Below, in pieces: positions 16,631 through 24,700 of a stretch of 64,000 nt of DNA (position 1 is its first letter; every line of letters starts with the position of its first letter). Source of the DNA: JACCXM01 sp046328335 (GTDB taxonomy: Bacteria; Chloroflexota; Chloroflexia; Thermomicrobiales; UBA6265); contig JAXLWU010000012.1 in assembly GCA_046328335.1 (NCBI GenBank), positions 62,001 through 126,000 of the forward strand. The letters are read 5' to 3'. The notes under the pieces are model-generated. The model searched no databases. It was given only the letters and a program-made list of their open reading frames with translations, and had not been told where the DNA came from. The translations under genes and the position numbers were made by a program.

Positions 16631-18019
16631 GTGCCCTGGTTGCCACGCGGTCTGTTGCTCCTCGCCCTCCTGGCCGCCGTGATTCCCGGATTGGCCGCAC
16701 TCGCCCAGGACCCGGTCTCGGAGATCGATGTGCCGTCCCCGGCGACGCGCCATGCCCAGGTCAACGCTCATGGCGTGGCGGCAATGCCCGCCAGTAAAGT
16801 TGCCTGGCGAGTGGCCGTCACCCGCGCCAATCTGCCTGGCCGCGCTCAGGCCGAATCACGCTCGCCCCGATTCGTCCTCGCCACGGATGGCGTCGTTGCC
16901 CTTGTCGATGATGGAGAAACGCCCCTGGCGCGGATCGCGCCCGGCGAGGCCGCGTGGATCGCGCCCGAAGTCTCCATCGCGGTGGTGAGTCTGGAACGGG
17001 AGCCGGTCGACTATTTCGATATCTCCCTCGTGCCGGCGCCAGCCGAAACGGAGCGGGGGCGGGATGTCGCGGTCGGCGCACCCTTTCCCGCGCCACCGGG
17101 TGACCTGTTCGATGTCGACCTGGTGCGCGATGTCCTCGCCCGCGACGAGGAGAACACCATTTCCGTGGGACTCGCGCCGTCGCTTCTGGTGGTTACCGAC
17201 GGCGCGGTCTGGGTTTCCCCCGCAGCGGGCGATCCGGTCGAGTTGACGGCCGGCGGCGTGTTGCCCCTCTCTGCCGCGGTCACCCTGCGCGGCTCCAGCC
17301 GCCAACCGGCCGCGTTCGTCGTCGCGAACATCGGTCCCGCGCTGCCCAGATCGATCGCGTTGCGGCGAACCCGGCCGGGCGCGACCCCGATGGCTTCCCC
17401 CATTGCCGCCACTCCCGTGGTAGAGGCCGCCCTCGCCGTCGATCTGGACAGCGATGGCGATGGGCTGACCGACGACGGGGAACGCGCCCTCGGTACCGAT
17501 CCCGCCGCGATCGACAGCGATGGCGACGGCCTCACCGACCGGGACGAAGCGGAACTGTTCGGCACTGATCCGCTCGCCGCCGATACGGATGCGGATAGAC
17601 TGGATGACGCGACGGAGCTGCTGACTTCTAGCAGCAATCCCTTCCTGCCGGACAGCGACGGCGATGGCGTTTCCGACGCGGACGAATTTGCGGCGGGGAC
17701 CAACCCGAGCGACGATACCAGCGTGCCGCCAACCCCGACCGCGACCCCACTGCCGACGCCGTCACCGGTGGCGACCCCAACGCCCGAGATCATCGCGACA
17801 CCGGAAGCAACCGGGTTGCCACGGGAATTGGACGTGGAACAGGTCTTCACGCCAGCGCCGGTGGTCATTGGCACGCCCATCGCCGATCTCGACGGCGACG
17901 GCCTCTCCACCGCCGACGAAGTCGTCCGCTACGGCACCAATCCCATCGTCGCCGACACCGATCGCGACGGCATCGACGACGGCGACGAGGTTGCGGCTGG
18001 GACAGATCCGAAGGGATGA
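16631..18019 (+). CDS. Secreted protein with thrombospondin type 3-like calcium repeats
   Basis: A 462-residue exported protein. The signal peptide is LPRGLLLLALLAAVIPGLAALA (a membrane stretch at about 4-24). The middle (about 30-250) has no recognised family. From about 270 there are at least five Asp-rich loops of the type DSDGDGLTD...GTDP, the calcium-binding pattern of thrombospondin type 3 repeats. A Pro/Thr linker at about 355-395 (PTPTATPLPTPSP) separates the fourth and fifth. GTG start with AGAGGA eight bases upstream. It is probably a rigid surface or matrix protein stabilised by calcium. It is alone, and followed by a large palindromic repeat. Confidence 0.8.
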   Translation: MPWLPRGLLLLALLAAVIPGLAALAQDPVSEIDVPSPATRHAQVNAHGVAAMPASKVAWRVAVTRANLPGRAQAESRSPRFVLATDGVVALVDDGETPLARIAPGEAAWIAPEVSIAVVSLEREPVDYFDISLVPAPAETERGRDVAVGAPFPAPPGDLFDVDLVRDVLARDEENTISVGLAPSLLVVTDGAVWVSPAAGDPVELTAGGVLPLSAAVTLRGSSRQPAAFVVANIGPALPRSIALRRTRPGATPMASPIAATPVVEAALAVDLDSDGDGLTDDGERALGTDPAAIDSDGDGLTDRDEAELFGTDPLAADTDADRLDDATELLTSSSNPFLPDSDGDGVSDADEFAAGTNPSDDTSVPPTPTATPLPTPSPVATPTPEIIATPEATGLPRELDVEQVFTPAPVVIGTPIADLDGDGLSTADEVVRYGTNPIVADTDRDGIDDGDEVAAGTDPKG

Positions 18020-18033
18020 GGCGGCTGTGCCGC

Positions 18034-18187
18034 AGGGGGTGCCGCTGCGCTCAGGGGGTGTCAGCCGCTTCGCGGCTTCAGGGGGTGAAGGGGGTGAAGG
18101 AGCGCGAGGAGGCGAACCCGTCGTGCTCCTTCACCCCCTGAGGCCGAAGGCCGGCACCCTTCACCCCTGAGCGCAGCGGCACCCCCT
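18034..18187. repeat. Nested palindromic repeat block
   Basis: Outer arms 18034-18056 and 18165-18187 are perfect 23-bp inverted copies. An inner pair (18090-18103 and 18125-18138) gives a perfect 14-bp stem with a 21-base loop. A third small hairpin, AGCCGC-TTC-GCGGCT, lies at 18063-18077. TCAGGGGGTG recurs at 18051 and 18078. The structure lies between convergent genes and could stop transcription both ways. It may also be a mobile palindromic unit. Confidence 0.75.
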
Positions 18188-18191
18188 CCGT

Positions 18192-19070
18192 CTATCCTCC
18201 CCCCACCGCGTGCACGATCTCCAGTTCGTCGTCCGGCTGGAGGATGACCGTGGCGTAGGCAGCACGGGAGACGATTTCCCCATTGCGCTCGACGATCGCC
18301 ATGGCGTCCGTCATACGCTTGCTCGCCAGGAAATCGTGAATCGTCGTGCCCTGGGGCAGGGTGACGGTCTTGCCGTTGATCGTCAGATCGATCGCCGTTG
18401 CCGCTGCTGTCGATTCGCTCATTGATGATTCCTTGCTCCGTTTCGATTCGCAAAGCGCCCGATCGAGTGCCGCGCGCAGGTTGCTCGCGGCGCGGCGGGG
18501 ATCGTCTGCTTCCGCAATGGCGCCGATCACCGCGATACCAGCCGCGCCAGTGGCAATCACCGCAGCGACGCGCTCCGGGGTAATGCCCCCGATCGCCAGC
18601 ACCGGGCAGGGTGCGGCAGCCACGATCGCCGCCAACCCCGCTAACCCCAAGGGCGGTTGCCCCGGCTTGCTCGCGGAGGGGTAGACGTGACCCGCCAGTA
18701 GATAATCGGCGCCAGCCGCGGCGCGGGCGCCTGCCGTATCGTGGACCGCGCGGCCGATCAACGCCGCTTCACCCAGGGCTGACCGCGCGGCGGATGCCCC
18801 CATGTCGCGCTCGCGCAGATGCAGCCCCGCCCCCGCCACCAGGGCGACGCCTGGACCGCCATTCACCAGCACCGTCAAGGCGGGGCCGCCGCGCGCGCGA
18901 ATCTCCGCGACCAGTGATCCGAGTTCCGTCGGTGACAGCGCGACATCCCGCAGGTAGACGCCATCGACGCCCCCGGCCGCGGCGGCGGCGATCACCTCAA
19001 TGAGGGGAGGCTTCGCGCGTCGCGCATCGGTGACGAAGAGCAGGCGGGGGATGGCCGGGCGGGCGGTCAT
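18192..19070 (-). CDS. thiE-thiS: Fused thiamine phosphate synthase and ThiS sulfur carrier
   Basis: A single frame of about 292 residues. Residues about 5-215 are ThiE, which joins the pyrimidine and thiazole halves of thiamine phosphate: VTDARR start, GADYLLAGHVYPS, and the phosphate loop IGGITPERV. Residues about 217-292 are ThiS, the sulfur carrier for thiazole synthesis, ending in the required Gly-Gly (VGGG). Fusion to ThiE is unusual because ThiS acts in a different step with ThiG. An internal ATG at 18422 has AAGGAA about nine bases upstream, so free ThiS of 76 residues may also be made. ATG 19070 lies four bases after the thiG stop. Confidence 0.88.
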   Translation of the reverse strand: MTARPAIPRLLFVTDARRAKPPLIEVIAAAAAGGVDGVYLRDVALSPTELGSLVAEIRARGGPALTVLVNGGPGVALVAGAGLHLRERDMGASAARSALGEAALIGRAVHDTAGARAAAGADYLLAGHVYPSASKPGQPPLGLAGLAAIVAAAPCPVLAIGGITPERVAAVIATGAAGIAVIGAIAEADDPRRAASNLRAALDRALCESKRSKESSMSESTAAATAIDLTINGKTVTLPQGTTIHDFLASKRMTDAMAIVERNGEIVSRAAYATVILQPDDELEIVHAVGGG

Positions 19071-19074
19071 CGTC

Positions 19075-19866
19075 TCAGGCGGCGCCAACGACGCCAGTAA
19101 GTGGGCTGCTCGCCGCGGCGTACGCCAGGCGCGGAATGCGGCCTGCCAGGAACGATTTCCGCCCTGCGCGCACCCCCTCGGCGATCGCCTCCGCCATCAG
19201 CGCCGGGTCTTGCGCGAGCGCTACCGCGGTGTTGACCAGGCAGGCGTCAGCGCCCTGTTCCATCGCCAGCGCCGCGTCCGAGGGGGCGCCGATGCCGGCA
19301 TCGACGACCACCGGCACGGTCGCCTGCTCGATGATGATGCGGATCGCCTCCAGGTTGACGATCCCCTGGCCGGAGCCGATGGGGGAGGCGAGTGGCATCA
19401 CCGTGGCGCAGCCGATCTCGATCAGGCGCTGCGCCAGCGGCGGATCGGCCCCGATGTAGGGGAGGACGGCGAACCCCTCGTCAATGAGGATGCGCGCGGC
19501 CTCCAGCGTGCCGATCGGATCGGGGAGGAGGTACTTGGCATCCGGGATCACCTCGAGTTTGACCCATGGTTCAAATCCCATGGCGCGGGCCATCCGCGCG
19601 ATGCGCACCGCCTCCGCCGCGGTCTTGCACCCGGCGGTGTTGGGGAGAATGGTGAAGCGGGAGGTGTCGATGTCTTCGAGAATGGAGCGGCTGGCGGGGT
19701 CGTCGAAATCGATGCGGCGCAGCGCCACGGTGACGATCTCCGAACCGGAGGCGTCCAGTGCCGCGCGCATCTCTTCGCGGCTGCGGTATTTGCCGCTGCC
19801 CAGCAGCAAACGGCTCCCGAAGGTGCGTCCGGCGATGGTCAAGGGAGCGTCGGTGAAATTGGGCAT
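19075..19866 (-). CDS. thiG: Thiazole synthase
   Basis: A 263-residue ThiG, normal length. It makes the thiazole phosphate ring from deoxyxylulose phosphate, ThiS-thiocarboxylate and a glycine imine. The Schiff-base lysine is in VKLEVI and the phosphate-binding glycine loops in DAGIGAPSDAA. The ATG at 19866 has AGGAGG eight bases upstream; the longer open frame runs into the riboswitch. First gene of the thiamine operon, followed directly by thiE-thiS. Controlled by a TPP riboswitch. No thiO or thiF is in the window. Confidence 0.95.
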   Translation of the reverse strand: MPNFTDAPLTIAGRTFGSRLLLGSGKYRSREEMRAALDASGSEIVTVALRRIDFDDPASRSILEDIDTSRFTILPNTAGCKTAAEAVRIARMARAMGFEPWVKLEVIPDAKYLLPDPIGTLEAARILIDEGFAVLPYIGADPPLAQRLIEIGCATVMPLASPIGSGQGIVNLEAIRIIIEQATVPVVVDAGIGAPSDAALAMEQGADACLVNTAVALAQDPALMAEAIAEGVRAGRKSFLAGRIPRLAYAAASSPLTGVVGAA

Positions 19867-19981
19867 CGGGAACCCCTCCTGAAGCGAGTTGTCATCCACC
19901 GGGAACAGCTGGCGGATGATCAATGGCAACAACACGCCCGCACCTCGGGTTTCCGGGTTGCGCGTGCTGGAGGGCCGGGGT

Positions 19982-20070
19982 CGACATCCCTGCGCGAGCA
20001 TTACCTCGATCAGGTTCGACGGTCGGCGGCGGTCGTGGCCACCCTCTCAGCCCGGCTCCCCGAGCTCCCG
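19982..20070 (-). ncRNA. TPP riboswitch (thi box)
   Basis: On the minus strand the conserved TPP aptamer elements occur in order: CTCGGGGAGCC, CTGAGAGGGT, CGAACCTGATC, and GGTAATGC followed by GCGCAGGGA. The closing stem pairs the two ends. It lies between a promoter at 20098-20126 and thiG at 19866. Such aptamers bind thiamine pyrophosphate and shut off expression. The 115 bases between it and the thiG start would hold the expression platform, by termination or by hiding the ribosome site. Confidence 0.95.
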
Positions 20071-20097
20071 TAGTGGTGCGATCAGATTGTGATGCGG

Positions 20098-20126
20098 ACG
20101 GTACGCCGCCGCGCACGCGTCGTCAA
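20098..20126 (-). promoter_or_regulatory. Promoter of the thiamine operon
   Basis: TTGACG (20126-20121), 17-base spacer, TACCGT (20103-20098) on the minus strand. Transcription would begin about 20 bases before the riboswitch aptamer, as expected for a leader riboswitch. The -10 resembles TACGGT before hsp20 and topA. Confidence 0.6.
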
Positions 20127-20172
20127 GCATGCGCTGCGAAGGCGCCGCATTCCCGTCACAGTGGCGTGCGAC

Positions 20173-20256
20173 TGTCGTTCCGAGCCGCTGCGTGGAAGAC
20201 CCTTCGTCCCGATGGCGAGCCTGAACGCCGCGGTCCCTCGTTCCTCGGCACAACAC
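20173..20256 (+). repeat. Two-module dispersed repeat (copy at 20 kb)
   Basis: Diverged copy of the family described at 26942. Module A reads TGTCGTTCCGAGCCGCTGCG and module B CGGTCCCTCGTTCCTCGG. It lies between the thiamine promoter and the cyclodeaminase stop. Confidence 0.55.
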
Positions 20257-20278
20257 CAGGTCTGTCTGTCGTCGTCAA

Positions 20279-21244
20279 TCAGGCAGTCTCGCCTGTCCGC
20301 GCCATCTCGAAGCGGGTCCCCGCACCCTCGGCGAGCGCGGCGGAGTAGACCAGCGCCGCGGTGACCACATCCTCCATGGCGTGACCCATCGATTTGTAGA
20401 CGGTGATCTCGTCCTCGCTCTCGCGCCCGGGACGAAGGCCCAGGACGACCTCGCCCAGTTCCGTGCCTTGCTCCGGAGCGAGGCCTTGCAGTTCCCAGCA
20501 ACCGACCGGCGGCGGGGCATAGGCAGCGCGCGATTCGACAAAGAGATGCCCGCGTTCGGCGAGCGTCCGGTCGAGTTCCCCGCCGGGCGGGTGATAGCCG
20601 ACCGAGGTGACATGCGTCCCGGGCGCGATCCACTCGGCGCGGACGGGCGGCTCCTGGGCCGTGGTGCAGAGGCAGACAATATCGGCGTCGCGCACGGCTT
20701 CCTCCGGCGTAGCGACGATCTGCGCGCGCGTGCTGGCCGCCGCGACCCGTTCTGCGCTCGCGGGCGAGCGGGACCAGATGCGGATATCGATCACGTCGCG
20801 CACGAGAGGGATGAGTTGGGCGTGGGCCAGCCCCTGCACGCCACCGCCGATGATCGCCAGGGTCAGCGCATCGGACCGGGCGAGCAGCCGGGTGGAAAGC
20901 GCCGCGCCGCCCGCGGTGCGCATCGCGGTGACGTGCGTGCCGTCCATCACCGCCAGCGGAGTGCCGAATTCGGCGTCGAAGAGGCAGATCAGCGCCTGGT
21001 GCCCCGGCAGACCATGCGCTGGATTGCCGTGAAAGGCGGCAACGAGTTTCACGCCAATCGGGCCACCGGGCAGCCACCCTGGCATGGCGAGGAGCACGCC
21101 GGTTTCGGTCTGCACGCCGTCTCGCCCCGGCGCCCGCACCCGGCCCTCACTGAGGTCGGCAAACCCCTGCGCCAGGACGTCCAGCATCACCGCTGGATCG
21201 AGCAGCCCCGCGACATCTTCCTGGCTGAGCAAGAGCAGCGCCAT
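20279..21244 (-). CDS. Ornithine cyclodeaminase / mu-crystallin family protein
   Basis: A 321-residue protein of the ornithine cyclodeaminase/mu-crystallin family, normal length. The Rossmann NAD(P) site is IIGGGVQGLAHA (about 125-136) and the family signature is GTHVTAMRTAGGAALSTRLL just before it. Members deaminate ornithine to proline or reduce ketimines and related amino-acid derivatives. The substrate here cannot be told from sequence. ATG at 21244 (MALLLLSQEDV) with GGAGAGG upstream; a TTG/ATG five codons earlier is possible. Monocistronic. Confidence 0.88.
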   Translation of the reverse strand: MALLLLSQEDVAGLLDPAVMLDVLAQGFADLSEGRVRAPGRDGVQTETGVLLAMPGWLPGGPIGVKLVAAFHGNPAHGLPGHQALICLFDAEFGTPLAVMDGTHVTAMRTAGGAALSTRLLARSDALTLAIIGGGVQGLAHAQLIPLVRDVIDIRIWSRSPASAERVAAASTRAQIVATPEEAVRDADIVCLCTTAQEPPVRAEWIAPGTHVTSVGYHPPGGELDRTLAERGHLFVESRAAYAPPPVGCWELQGLAPEQGTELGEVVLGLRPGRESEDEITVYKSMGHAMEDVVTAALVYSAALAEGAGTRFEMARTGETA

Positions 21245-21374
21245 CGTCCTCTCCTCCACGGCGCCAGCTCTCGGACCGGTACCGCTGATGCCCTGTGGTC
21301 GTTGTGGAAATTATCATGACATACCCGCGGCGTGCCGGTGAGAGCGATTTCGGATCACGAATTCGTCTGGCAGA

Positions 21375-21435
21375 TGGGCGACGCAAGCATCGAACTTGCT
21401 AAGGGAGTGTAGGGGCGAAGCCGGCCTCGCCCGTT
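21375..21435. repeat. Diverged GGGCGACGC inverted repeat
   Basis: Left part GGGCGACGCAAGC and right part TAGGGGCGAAGCCGGCCTCG resemble the perfect inverted repeat at 31511-31570, but with several changes. Nothing else was recognised in 21245-21454 apart from this element. Confidence 0.4.
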
Positions 21436-21454
21436 TTGCCTCTCATTGATCTCG

Positions 21455-22522
21455 ATGGTCCTCGCGGTCGTCAATGAGGCAAATGCGGTACTGTACGTAC
21501 AGTGCGAGCATGGCGGCTATGTTGTGGGGGCCAAAGTGTGGCAGGCTGAGCCAGGAACCGTTGCTGGAGGGACGGCGCTCCCGATCGCTGACCGGGTCTG
21601 GGCGATCGATCTCGGCTTTCAGGGCTGGGATCACGTCGTCTACGCCTACCTGCTGGCCGCCCCCGATGAACTGGCGCTGATCGAAACCGGGCCGACCGCG
21701 ACGCTACCGGCCCTGCTGCGGGGTATTCGCGCCGCCGGGTTCGATCCCGGCCAGGTGCGGAAGGTGCTGGTCTCGCACATTCACCTCGACCATTCCGGGG
21801 GCGCCGGAGCGCTGTTGCGGGAGATTCCGGAGGCGAAGGTCTTCGTGCATCCCATCGGGGCGCCGCATCTTGTCGATCCCTCCAAACTCGTCAGTTCGGC
21901 GGGCCGGCTCTATGGCGACCGCATGGACGACCTCTGGGGCGACATCGTGCCGGTCGCGAGCGATCGGGTCGTGCCACTGACAGACGGCGAAACGCTCGAT
22001 GCCGCGGGACAGGTTCTCAGCGCGCTCTTCACCCCGGGGCACGCCTCGCACCACGTCGCCTACTGGGCGCCGGAACTCGGTGCGATCTTCACTGGTGACG
22101 TCGGTGGGGTGCGCATGCCGGGTTCGGACTACGCGCTGCCGCCGGCGCCGCCGCCGGAGTTGGCCCCCGCGGACTGGGCGGTTTCGAGCCAGCGGATGCA
22201 GCAGACCGGCGCCGAACGGTTGTTCCTCACCCACGGCGGGGCGTTCGATGACGCGAAATCGCACCTGGCCTCGTTGATGCCGAATCTGGCCGAAGTCGAG
22301 GCGATTTGCCTGCCCGCGATGCGCGACGGCGCCAGTGACGAAGCGGTGACCGCGCTGCTCCAGACGCATACCGAGCGGCGGATTGGTCCCGCGCTGACCT
22401 CCGATCCGGGGATCGTCCATCGCTATGGCTGGGCGTCGCCGAGTTTCCTCTCGACCCTCGGCTTCCGCCGATTCCTCACCCGGCGGGGCGATCTGCCGGC
22501 GGTGGAGCGCGGAGCCCGCTAG
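21455..22522 (+). CDS. MBL-fold metallohydrolase
   Basis: A metallo-beta-lactamase-fold protein of up to 355 residues. The zinc ligands are visible: HIHLDHSGG (HxHxDH), GHASHH, the bridging Asp in FTGDVGG, and the terminal His in LTHGG. These proteins hydrolyse thioesters, lactones, phosphodiesters or similar bonds. The substrate is unknown. The start is uncertain. Family similarity begins near PIADRVWAIDLG (about residue 43), and the first codons cross a perfect 14-bp palindrome at 21490-21503, so a downstream GTG (21524 or 21536) may be the real start. The next gene begins 19 bp after the stop and may be co-transcribed. Confidence 0.85.
   Translation: MVLAVVNEANAVLYVQCEHGGYVVGAKVWQAEPGTVAGGTALPIADRVWAIDLGFQGWDHVVYAYLLAAPDELALIETGPTATLPALLRGIRAAGFDPGQVRKVLVSHIHLDHSGGAGALLREIPEAKVFVHPIGAPHLVDPSKLVSSAGRLYGDRMDDLWGDIVPVASDRVVPLTDGETLDAAGQVLSALFTPGHASHHVAYWAPELGAIFTGDVGGVRMPGSDYALPPAPPPELAPADWAVSSQRMQQTGAERLFLTHGGAFDDAKSHLASLMPNLAEVEAICLPAMRDGASDEAVTALLQTHTERRIGPALTSDPGIVHRYGWASPSFLSTLGFRRFLTRRGDLPAVERGAR
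21490..21503. promoter_or_regulatory. Perfect 14-bp palindrome, possible operator
   Basis: ACTGTACGTACAGT is a perfect palindrome at the 5' end of the MBL-fold gene. If that gene starts downstream of it, the site would lie in its promoter region and could bind a dimeric regulator. No specific family was assigned. Confidence 0.35.
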
Positions 22523-22540
22523 CGACTGGAGCATTGCGAC

Positions 22541-24316
22541 GTGGTTGCCGGATCGCGATTCGGCGCGATGCAAGAACGTGTGGATGGTTCGCATGCCGGA
22601 ACGGCGGCGTGGGAACGGCCAGGCGTCATTGCGCTGCCACGGCTCGCGGTGTGGTGCACGCCACTGGCGCTCTATCTCGTCGCCCTGGTGGCGTTGTTGA
22701 CGCCGTGGCTCTTCGCGGCGCATCCGGCCTGGGCCTACAACTGGGAGGAGTACACGGCCTGGCGGTTGAGCACCTATTGGGAGTCGCCTGAAGGCCCCTC
22801 ACGGGAAATCTGGGCGCCGACCGATGGGTTGATGACCGATAGCGGCCAGGGACCGCTGGTAGGACTCCCGGCCGCCCTGGGCATGGCGCTCGACGGACAC
22901 ACCATCACCGCGATGCGCGTGCCGGTCTCGTTGCTCGCCGCCGCCGCCGTGCCGCTGCTGTGGTTGCTCGCCCGCATGACGACCGGTGGCGGTGCTGCCG
23001 CCTTTGCGGCGCTGTTGCTGGCGGTCTCTCCCGCCTATCTGATCTATGGACGGACCGCCACGCTGGTCGGCATTTCGCTGGTGCCGCTCCTGCTGACCGC
23101 GATCGCCCTGGTGCGGGTGCTCGATGCTCCCGCGGGAACGGGGTGGAGGTGGCGCCGTGAGGGCTTGCTTGCCGCGACCCTCCTCGGCGGCATCTATGCC
23201 TACGCGCCGGTGCGATTGCTTTGGCCGCTCGTGCTGCTGCTCCTGGGCTTCGCCGCGTGGCGCGGCCGGGAGCGGCGTGGCCACCTGGTGCGGACCGTGG
23301 TGCTGTGCGTGCTGATCGTGCCAGGAGCACTGGCGCTGGCTGAGCAATTTGCCGCGCCCGATCCCGATCCCCTGGCGGCGGTGCTCGGCTATTTTCATGC
23401 TCGTGGCGAGCAATTGGTGGCTTTGCGCGAGGATCCCGTGACACTCACCAGTTATCTGCGTGAGGATGGAGTCCCTCCGGAGGATGCCTGGGGGCGGGCC
23501 TGGCTGTTGGTGAGGCAGAACACGAGCGATTTGGGACGGCTCCTGCTCGACCGCGAGACGGCCTCGGTGCTCACCGATTACTGGAACCCGATGGGCCGGC
23601 TCTGGCCGTGGTTTCTGGGGCCCTGGGCGGTGATTGGCGCAGTCTGGTCGATCAGGAGCGCCTGGCGCGATGGACGCACCGCGCTTGTCGTGCCGGTCGC
23701 CTTGGCGGCCGGACTGACGCTCCCCTTGCTGCTGACCACCCGCGTGCATGTGGGGCGCCTGCTGCCCGCGTTCCCCTTCGCGCTGCTTCTGGCCGCGGCG
23801 GGAGTTTGGGCGGTGAGCCGCTGGCTGGGGCGGGTATTCCGTACCGCGCGGGCGCCGATGGCGGCGCGTGTCGTCGCTCCCTGGCTAGGGCTCATGGTGC
23901 TCCTGCCCACGGTGGCGGTGGCCCGGAATGACCTGGCGGCTTCCGTGCCGCCCTCGCCGGAGACGATGACGGCTGCCGCGCTCGCCGCGTGGTACCCGGA
24001 AGTCGAACGACGCGGCGGCGCGGTGCTGGTCGAAGCGCCGAAAGGCGACGAAATCGAGCGCGTTCATGTGGCCGCGTACCAGTTGGAACTCGACCCGCAC
24101 TATCGCTTCATCGACTTGCAGCGCCGGGAGGCGGTCGAAACTGGTGGACGGCCGCCGCTCTACTGGCATGACGCCCTCGGCGCCCTGGCCGCGGGGATGC
24201 TTAGCGGGGCATGTGAGCGGCTCTGGTTCGTCGCGCCAGACGTGAACGACGCCTTTCTCGCCGCCTGGCGACGGGCGGGGTGCGCGGGCGCTCCGGCCAG
24301 CGTGACCCTTCCATAG
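22541..24316 (+). CDS. GT39-like polytopic membrane glycosyltransferase
   Basis: A 591-residue membrane protein with about eleven hydrophobic segments and a soluble C-terminal domain (about 460-591). The topology and the first loop (NWEEYTAWRL in place of HGDEA) resemble GT39/ArnT-like transferases using polyprenyl-phosphate sugars. It is a distant relative of the protein at 3341-4981. The catalytic acidic pair would be the two Glu of NWEEY. GTG start at 22541, 19 bases after the MBL gene, with only a weak ribosome site. Substrate unknown. Confidence 0.65.
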   Translation: MVAGSRFGAMQERVDGSHAGTAAWERPGVIALPRLAVWCTPLALYLVALVALLTPWLFAAHPAWAYNWEEYTAWRLSTYWESPEGPSREIWAPTDGLMTDSGQGPLVGLPAALGMALDGHTITAMRVPVSLLAAAAVPLLWLLARMTTGGGAAAFAALLLAVSPAYLIYGRTATLVGISLVPLLLTAIALVRVLDAPAGTGWRWRREGLLAATLLGGIYAYAPVRLLWPLVLLLLGFAAWRGRERRGHLVRTVVLCVLIVPGALALAEQFAAPDPDPLAAVLGYFHARGEQLVALREDPVTLTSYLREDGVPPEDAWGRAWLLVRQNTSDLGRLLLDRETASVLTDYWNPMGRLWPWFLGPWAVIGAVWSIRSAWRDGRTALVVPVALAAGLTLPLLLTTRVHVGRLLPAFPFALLLAAAGVWAVSRWLGRVFRTARAPMAARVVAPWLGLMVLLPTVAVARNDLAASVPPSPETMTAAALAAWYPEVERRGGAVLVEAPKGDEIERVHVAAYQLELDPHYRFIDLQRREAVETGGRPPLYWHDALGALAAGMLSGACERLWFVAPDVNDAFLAAWRRAGCAGAPASVTLP

Positions 24317-24413
24317 AACGCCAGCCGGACAAGCCGAGGTTGCAAGGCACGATTGTCTCTGGACCTCCATGCGTTCGGGTCCGCGGACAATTCATTCTAT
24401 TGAAAACGACAGG

Positions 24414-24442
24414 TTGACGCGATCGTTGCTCGATGGTAGAGT
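24414..24442 (+). promoter_or_regulatory. Promoter of rho
   Basis: TTGACG (24414-24419), 17-base spacer, TAGAGT (24437-24442). It is the only good promoter-like sequence in the 385 bp between the upstream stop and rho. Confidence 0.5.
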
Positions 24443-24449
24443 GTTGGTG

Positions 24450-24700
24450 CCACGCTTGGGGGCAATATCGCGCCTCGCCCTCTGCGTTTTTCACACCTCT
24501 TGCTGGAGCCACGGTGAGTGTATTGCCTCGCTCTCGATGCGCCTGAGTACCCGTGAATCCTGCCGATGGCAGGAGTAGGCGATGTTTTCGCGGTGATCTG
24601 TTCCCGCGCACGACTCGATCTTCCGGCGAGAGTGTCATGAATAGTTCTGTGTGAGAGAAACGAAAAAATCGTTGGTCTTGACAATCTGGAGGGAACTCTG
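24450..24700 (+). promoter_or_regulatory. Long leader of rho
   Basis: About 250 untranslated bases precede the rho start codon. A perfect hairpin CCTGCC-GAT-GGCAGG lies at 24559-24573. A 13-codon frame (ATG 24537 to TAG 24576) spans it, but lacks a ribosome site. Rho genes in other bacteria are repressed by their own product in the leader, so autoregulation is plausible. This is inference from position. Confidence 0.4.

Noticed and set aside
24537..24578. Leader peptide before rho
   Set aside because: The 13-codon frame has no ribosome site and no amino-acid bias that would suggest attenuation.
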